NCBI GenBank assembly: GCA_965363355.1
Contig: CBDTTM010000035.1
Coordinates: forward strand, 1-17,260
Direction of reading: 5' to 3'
DNA: 17,260 nucleotides
Source of the DNA: CBDTTM01 sp965363355
GTDB lineage: Bacteria; Bacillota; Negativicutes; Selenomonadales; Selenomonadaceae
Under the pieces are notes generated by a model, which was not told where the DNA came from, searched no databases, and was given only the letters and a program-made list of their open reading frames with translations. A program made the position numbers and the translations under genes. This document shows positions 14,393-17,260 of this stretch, piece after piece (the stretch's first letter is position 1; every line of letters starts with the position of its first letter).

Positions 14393-15742
14393 TTATTTTG
14401 CTTGAAGACGATATGCCTTGTGAAGGCTGTGCCTCGTTATCGCGTAAGCGATTGCCAGCGGTACAAGCGAACCGATCCAAGCCAGTGGATTGGCAAAGCA
14501 GGCTCCGATATAACCAAAATACCGAACGAGGAAAACAGCTGCCGCAACACGCATCGCCAGTTCCATGATTCCCGCAATCGTCGGAACGACACTTTGCCCC
14601 AGGCCCTGTAATGTATAACGAAAAATAAACAACAAGGACAAGATTGAATAGCACAGTCCATTGACCAGCAAATACGTTTGCCCGTATTCAATGACCTGTT
14701 CTTGCCCATCACCGACAAACATATGCATGACAGAAGGCCCGAAACAAATAATCAAAATGCCAACACCAATACTGAACCCAACGGACATCATGACGCACTG
14801 CTTGACCCCTTTGTCGATGCGATCGATTTTCTTGGCACCATAATTTTGCGCCGTATATGCGGCCATCGTCATCCCAAAAGACATCATCGGCATAACGGCA
14901 ATCATATCGATTTTTTGTGCAGCTGCATAAGCGGCAATTGCAAGCGGCCCAAGATTATTGAGCGCAACTTGCAATACGATTGCACCAAAAGCAATGATTG
15001 AAGATTGAAACCCCATTGGCAGCCCAATCCGCAAGTGAGCCCATAATACAGTTCGCGATACCTTCCAATCTTCACGCCGTATATGAAGCACCGGCAGTTT
15101 TTTTACAATGTAGAAAATACAACATAAGCCCGACACCAACTGCGATAACACCGTAGCCACTGCTGCGCCAGGAACTCCCCAGCCAAAGCCCAAAATAAAC
15201 AAAAGTTCCAAACAAACATTGATTACGCTGGCCAAAATGAGAAAGTACAGCGGCGTGCGGCTATCCCCTAGTGCCCGGATCAAGTTGGACAGCATATTGA
15301 AAAGAACGGTTACCGAAATCCCGCCGTAGACAATGACCACAAAAGAATAGGCCTGGTCGATGATTTCCGCCGGAGTCTGCATCCAAACCAAGAATTGCCG
15401 AGCTGAAAAAACGCCAATCAACGTCAAGATCAATGCTGACACGGTACTCAAAATGACACAGACTGCTGCACTTTGTCGTACACCTGCCTCGTCTTTTGCT
15501 CCGAACCGCTGCCCCGTGTAAATGGAAAAGCCAGTGGTGAGCCCAATGACAAAACCGATCATCAAAAACATCAAGCTCCCCGTACAGCCAACTGCCGCCA
15601 ATGCATTGACCCCCAAAGAACGACCGACGATCAACGTATCGACCAGGACATATAGTTGTTGAAAAATATTTCCCGCCACCAGGGGAACTGTAAAAAAGAA
15701 AATCAACTTTGCCGGATTTCCTTCTGTCAGATTCTTTGTCAT
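14393..15742 (-). CDS. MATE family multidrug/toxin efflux transporter
   Basis: A 449-residue polytopic inner-membrane protein with about twelve hydrophobic segments in two homologous halves. MATE features include the N-terminal NLTEGNPAKLIFFFTVPLVAGNIFQQLYVLVDTLIVGR, the AAVGCTGSL stretch, RALGDSRTPLYFLILASVINVCLELLFI, and in the second half LGPLAIAAYAAAQKIDMIAVMPMMSFGMTMAAYTAQNYGAK. Such proteins export cationic drugs or metabolites by proton or sodium antiport; the substrate here cannot be told. ATG 15742 has GAGGG five bases upstream. The gene is monocistronic: it has its own promoter and is bounded by terminators on both sides. Confidence 0.94.
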   Translation of the reverse strand: MTKNLTEGNPAKLIFFFTVPLVAGNIFQQLYVLVDTLIVGRSLGVNALAAVGCTGSLMFLMIGFVIGLTTGFSIYTGQRFGAKDEAGVRQSAAVCVILSTVSALILTLIGVFSARQFLVWMQTPAEIIDQAYSFVVIVYGGISVTVLFNMLSNLIRALGDSRTPLYFLILASVINVCLELLFILGFGWGVPGAAVATVLSQLVSGLCCIFYIVKKLPVLHIRREDWKVSRTVLWAHLRIGLPMGFQSSIIAFGAIVLQVALNNLGPLAIAAYAAAQKIDMIAVMPMMSFGMTMAAYTAQNYGAKKIDRIDKGVKQCVMMSVGFSIGVGILIICFGPSVMHMFVGDGQEQVIEYGQTYLLVNGLCYSILSLLFIFRYTLQGLGQSVVPTIAGIMELAMRVAAAVFLVRYFGYIGACFANPLAWIGSLVPLAIAYAITRHSLHKAYRLQAK

Positions 15743-15786
15743 AAGTACCCTCTCATTCTGCCTTTACACTGTGTTTATGAATGATT

Positions 15787-15815
15787 ATTATAGCATTTCC
15801 AAGGGAAAATTACAA
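15787..15815 (-). promoter_or_regulatory. Promoter of the MATE gene
   Basis: On the minus strand TTGTAA (15810-15815, four of six) and a perfect TATAAT (15787-15792) are 17 bases apart, and TGC directly before the -10 makes it an extended -10 element. Transcription would start near 15780, giving a leader of about 38 bases. Confidence 0.75.
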
Positions 15816-15861
15816 AAAATCATACGGTTTTGAATTATCGTTTTAGCAGTGGACACAAGAC

Positions 15862-15900
15862 AAAAAAAAAGAGGCGGCTGCCATTGCAATCGCCTCTTTT
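15862..15900. terminator. Intrinsic terminator after eda
   Basis: Arms GAGGCG (15871-15876) and CGCCTC (15891-15896) form the stem, with a 14-base centre able to pair further. Nine T follow on the minus strand (15862-15870). It starts nine bases after the eda stop. The T run at 15897-15901 on the plus strand would let it work in both directions, but only the minus strand needs it. Confidence 0.88.
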
Positions 15901-15908
15901 TATTCGTT

Positions 15909-16553
15909 TTATGCTCTAGCTGCTTTTACCGCTGCTACAAATTTTTTGGCATTTTCCGTAACCGTTGCAAAATCACCTTTGCTAGCAGCTCCGGTGAGGC
16001 TTCCACCTGCACCAACTGCTACACAGCCCGCATCGAGCCATTCTTTGAGGTTTTCAACACTTACGCCACCGGTCGGCATAACCTGTGCCTGTGGCAAAGG
16101 ACCTTTGATTGCTTTGATCATCTTGACGCCGACGATTTCACCAGGGAAAATCTTGATGATATCTGCCCCAGCTTCAAGTGCTGTAACCACACCATCAAGG
16201 GTTGTAGTTCCCGGCATAACCGCTACACGGTAACGGTTACATAAACGGATCGTTTCAAGATTCAGTGCTGGCGATACGATGAATTCCGCACCTTCTAAAA
16301 TTGCAATACGAGCTGTTTCCGGGTCAAGTACAGTACCTGCGCCGATAACGACGTTTTCATTGTCTTTGTACTTATCTGCCAATATATGAATGGTTTCATG
16401 CGCTCTTGGTGTCGTAAATGCGACTTCGATTGCGGTCACACCTCCGGCAATGCAGGCGTCAGCGATCTTAACGCCATCCGCAGCATCTTTGCCGCGAATT
16501 ACAGCGACAACCCCAAGTTCTTTTACTTTAGCAATTACTTTTTCTTTATCCAT
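15909..16553 (-). CDS. eda: 2-keto-3-deoxy-6-phosphogluconate (KDPG) / 4-hydroxy-2-oxoglutarate aldolase
   Basis: A class I aldolase that cleaves KDPG to pyruvate and glyceraldehyde-3-phosphate, the last step of ketodeoxygluconate and Entner-Doudoroff breakdown. It has 214 residues. The single TIM-barrel domain shows VVAVIRGKDAADGVKIADACIAGG, the catalytic Glu E43 in AIEVAFTTP, GAGTVLDPETA, and the Schiff-base lysine K134 in DIIKIFPGE, followed by MPTGGVSVEN. I chose ATG 16553, with an AGGGGGT site just upstream, over the TTG two codons earlier. It lies 85 bases after kdgT on the same strand, which fixes its role in ketodeoxygluconate catabolism; the needed kinase (KdgK) is not in the window. 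Confidence 0.95.
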   Translation of the reverse strand: MDKEKVIAKVKELGVVAVIRGKDAADGVKIADACIAGGVTAIEVAFTTPRAHETIHILADKYKDNENVVIGAGTVLDPETARIAILEGAEFIVSPALNLETIRLCNRYRVAVMPGTTTLDGVVTALEAGADIIKIFPGEIVGVKMIKAIKGPLPQAQVMPTGGVSVENLKEWLDAGCVAVGAGGSLTGAASKGDFATVTENAKKFVAAVKAARA

Positions 16554-16625
16554 TGTCAAACCCCCTATTTATTCACCTACCGATAACGGAAGAGGCTGCA
16601 TTAGGCAGCTCGCCCGCATGCATTT

Positions 16626-16654
16626 ATTATACCATAATTCAATGGGCCTGTATC
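16626..16654 (-). promoter_or_regulatory. Candidate promoter between kdgT and eda
   Basis: A perfect TATAAT on the minus strand at 16626-16631, with only a weak -35 (GATACA at 16649-16654, 17-base spacer, inside the kdgT 3' end). The leader would be about 65 bases and contains a small stem GCTGC/GCAGC (16595-16599 and 16605-16609) without a U tract. eda may thus be expressed both from the kdgT transcript and on its own. Confidence 0.4.
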
Positions 16655-17260
16655 ACTCTATGTTCTTCCTCAGTACCTTTTTTATTGAAATGATTGCACC
16701 AAGCCGCAGTGATGATTGGCACGACAATCGACGTTACGATGACACACGTAGCAACCAAAGCAGTTGCTGCTGCTGCGATCGGTTCAAACTCTGGCACCAT
16801 CTGCGCGATGATGATTGGATTCGTTACTGCCGCACCTGCTGTGCTCGAAGCTGCAAGCCCCGCACCGCCATGACCGCCACCAATGAATTTATCGGCCAAA
16901 ATCAAAGGAATTCCAGTGATGACAATGACGCCCAAGCCCATCAATACACCGAGCATTCCCGTTTGTCCAATAACGGCCAAATTGATGGTATTGCCCAAAG
17001 CAAAGCCGAAGAAAGGAATCATCGTCATCGAAGCATTGCCAAAGAACGAGCGAAGTTCCGTATCCAAGTTCCCCAACACAAAACCGATGATGAAAGGCAT
17101 GACCGCACCAACAAATAGGCGTGGTTCAAAATAAGCTGCACCCGTGCTGCCAAGAATGAGCATCGTGACCAATGGACCGGACTCAATCGAAGTCAAGACA
17201 AATGCCCCAGCTTCTTCTTTGGTGCCATATTGCTGCATGATCGAAGCATAAAGGCCACCA
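16639..17260 (-). CDS. kdgT: 2-keto-3-deoxygluconate permease (5' end beyond the window)
   Basis: The C-terminal roughly 207 residues of a KdgT-family inner-membrane transporter that imports 2-keto-3-deoxygluconate. The visible part begins GGLYASIMQQYGTKEEAGAF and continues ESGPLVTMLILG, FVGAVMPFIIGFVLGNLD, IPFFGFALGNTINL, ITGIPLILADKFIGGGHG and GAAVTNPIIIAQMVPEF. These match E. coli KdgT (about 327 residues) very closely as I recall it. Several hydrophobic segments are evident. The reading frame is open to the window edge, so about the first third is missing and the internal methionine at 17238 is not the start. Followed by eda, it supports growth on pectin- or uronate-derived ketodeoxygluconate. 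Confidence 0.95.
   Translation of the reverse strand, partial: GGLYASIMQQYGTKEEAGAFVLTSIESGPLVTMLILGSTGAAYFEPRLFVGAVMPFIIGFVLGNLDTELRSFFGNASMTMIPFFGFALGNTINLAVIGQTGMLGVLMGLGVIVITGIPLILADKFIGGGHGGAGLAASSTAGAAVTNPIIIAQMVPEFEPIAAAATALVATCVIVTSIVVPIITAAWCNHFNKKGTEEEHRVIQAH

Noticed and set aside
15849..16244. Plus-strand open frame starting in the eda terminator
   Set aside because: Its first codons are the terminator A-run and stem, and the rest is antisense to eda.
16390..17118. 242-codon open frame on the plus strand opposite eda and kdgT
   Set aside because: Antisense to two well-supported genes with low-complexity composition; no family resemblance.

Overview
The window looks like a chromosomal segment of a diderm Firmicute, most plausibly a Negativicutes member (Selenomonas/Anaerovibrio-like). 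The reasons are Firmicutes-style AGGAGG ribosome binding sites, a clustered C5-pathway tetrapyrrole operon, and an outer-membrane secretin with a PilP/GspC-like partner, which only an organism with an outer membrane would need. The genus is not resolved. Gene density is high. Every gene except the first lies on the minus strand, no gene-free stretch exceeds 300 bases, and I see no tRNA, rRNA, CRISPR array or mobile element.

Region 1 (1-580): a small XRE-family repressor-like gene on the plus strand with its own promoter, closed by a bidirectional terminator.

Region 2 (584-7626, minus): a tetrapyrrole operon in the order precorrin-2 dehydrogenase, hemA, hemC, cobA-hemD fusion, hemB, hemL. It encodes the route from glutamyl-tRNA to 5-aminolevulinate, porphobilinogen, hydroxymethylbilane, uroporphyrinogen III, precorrin-2 and sirohydrochlorin. 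No protoheme-branch genes (hemE onward) are present, so the operon points towards siroheme and corrinoid. A hairpin after hemC and a promoter before hemB suggest internal control points.

Region 3 (7624-10340, minus): a short cassette of a PilP/GspC-like membrane protein, a small secretin and a NarL/FixJ response regulator. No pilus ATPase, pilin, PilMNO genes or sensor kinase lie nearby. This is the least ordinary part of the window.

Region 4 (10351-14300, minus): pgi, galU and a phosphomannomutase/phosphoglucomutase gene. Together these link fructose-6-phosphate, glucose-6-phosphate, hexose-1-phosphate and UDP-glucose, that is, precursors for surface polysaccharide. pgi has its own promoter, whose -35 box sits inside a perfect inverted repeat. 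An 11-bp tandem repeat lies at the manB promoter.

Region 5 (14350-17260, minus): a MATE-family exporter, then eda (KDPG aldolase) preceded by kdgT (2-keto-3-deoxygluconate permease), cut by the window edge. The kdgT-eda pair indicates use of ketodeoxygluconate derived from pectin or uronic acids.

Most of the window is conventional metabolism. The points worth a second look are the isolated secretin cassette, a Glu/Thr substitution pair in the precorrin-2 dehydrogenase, and several operator-like repeats at promoters.
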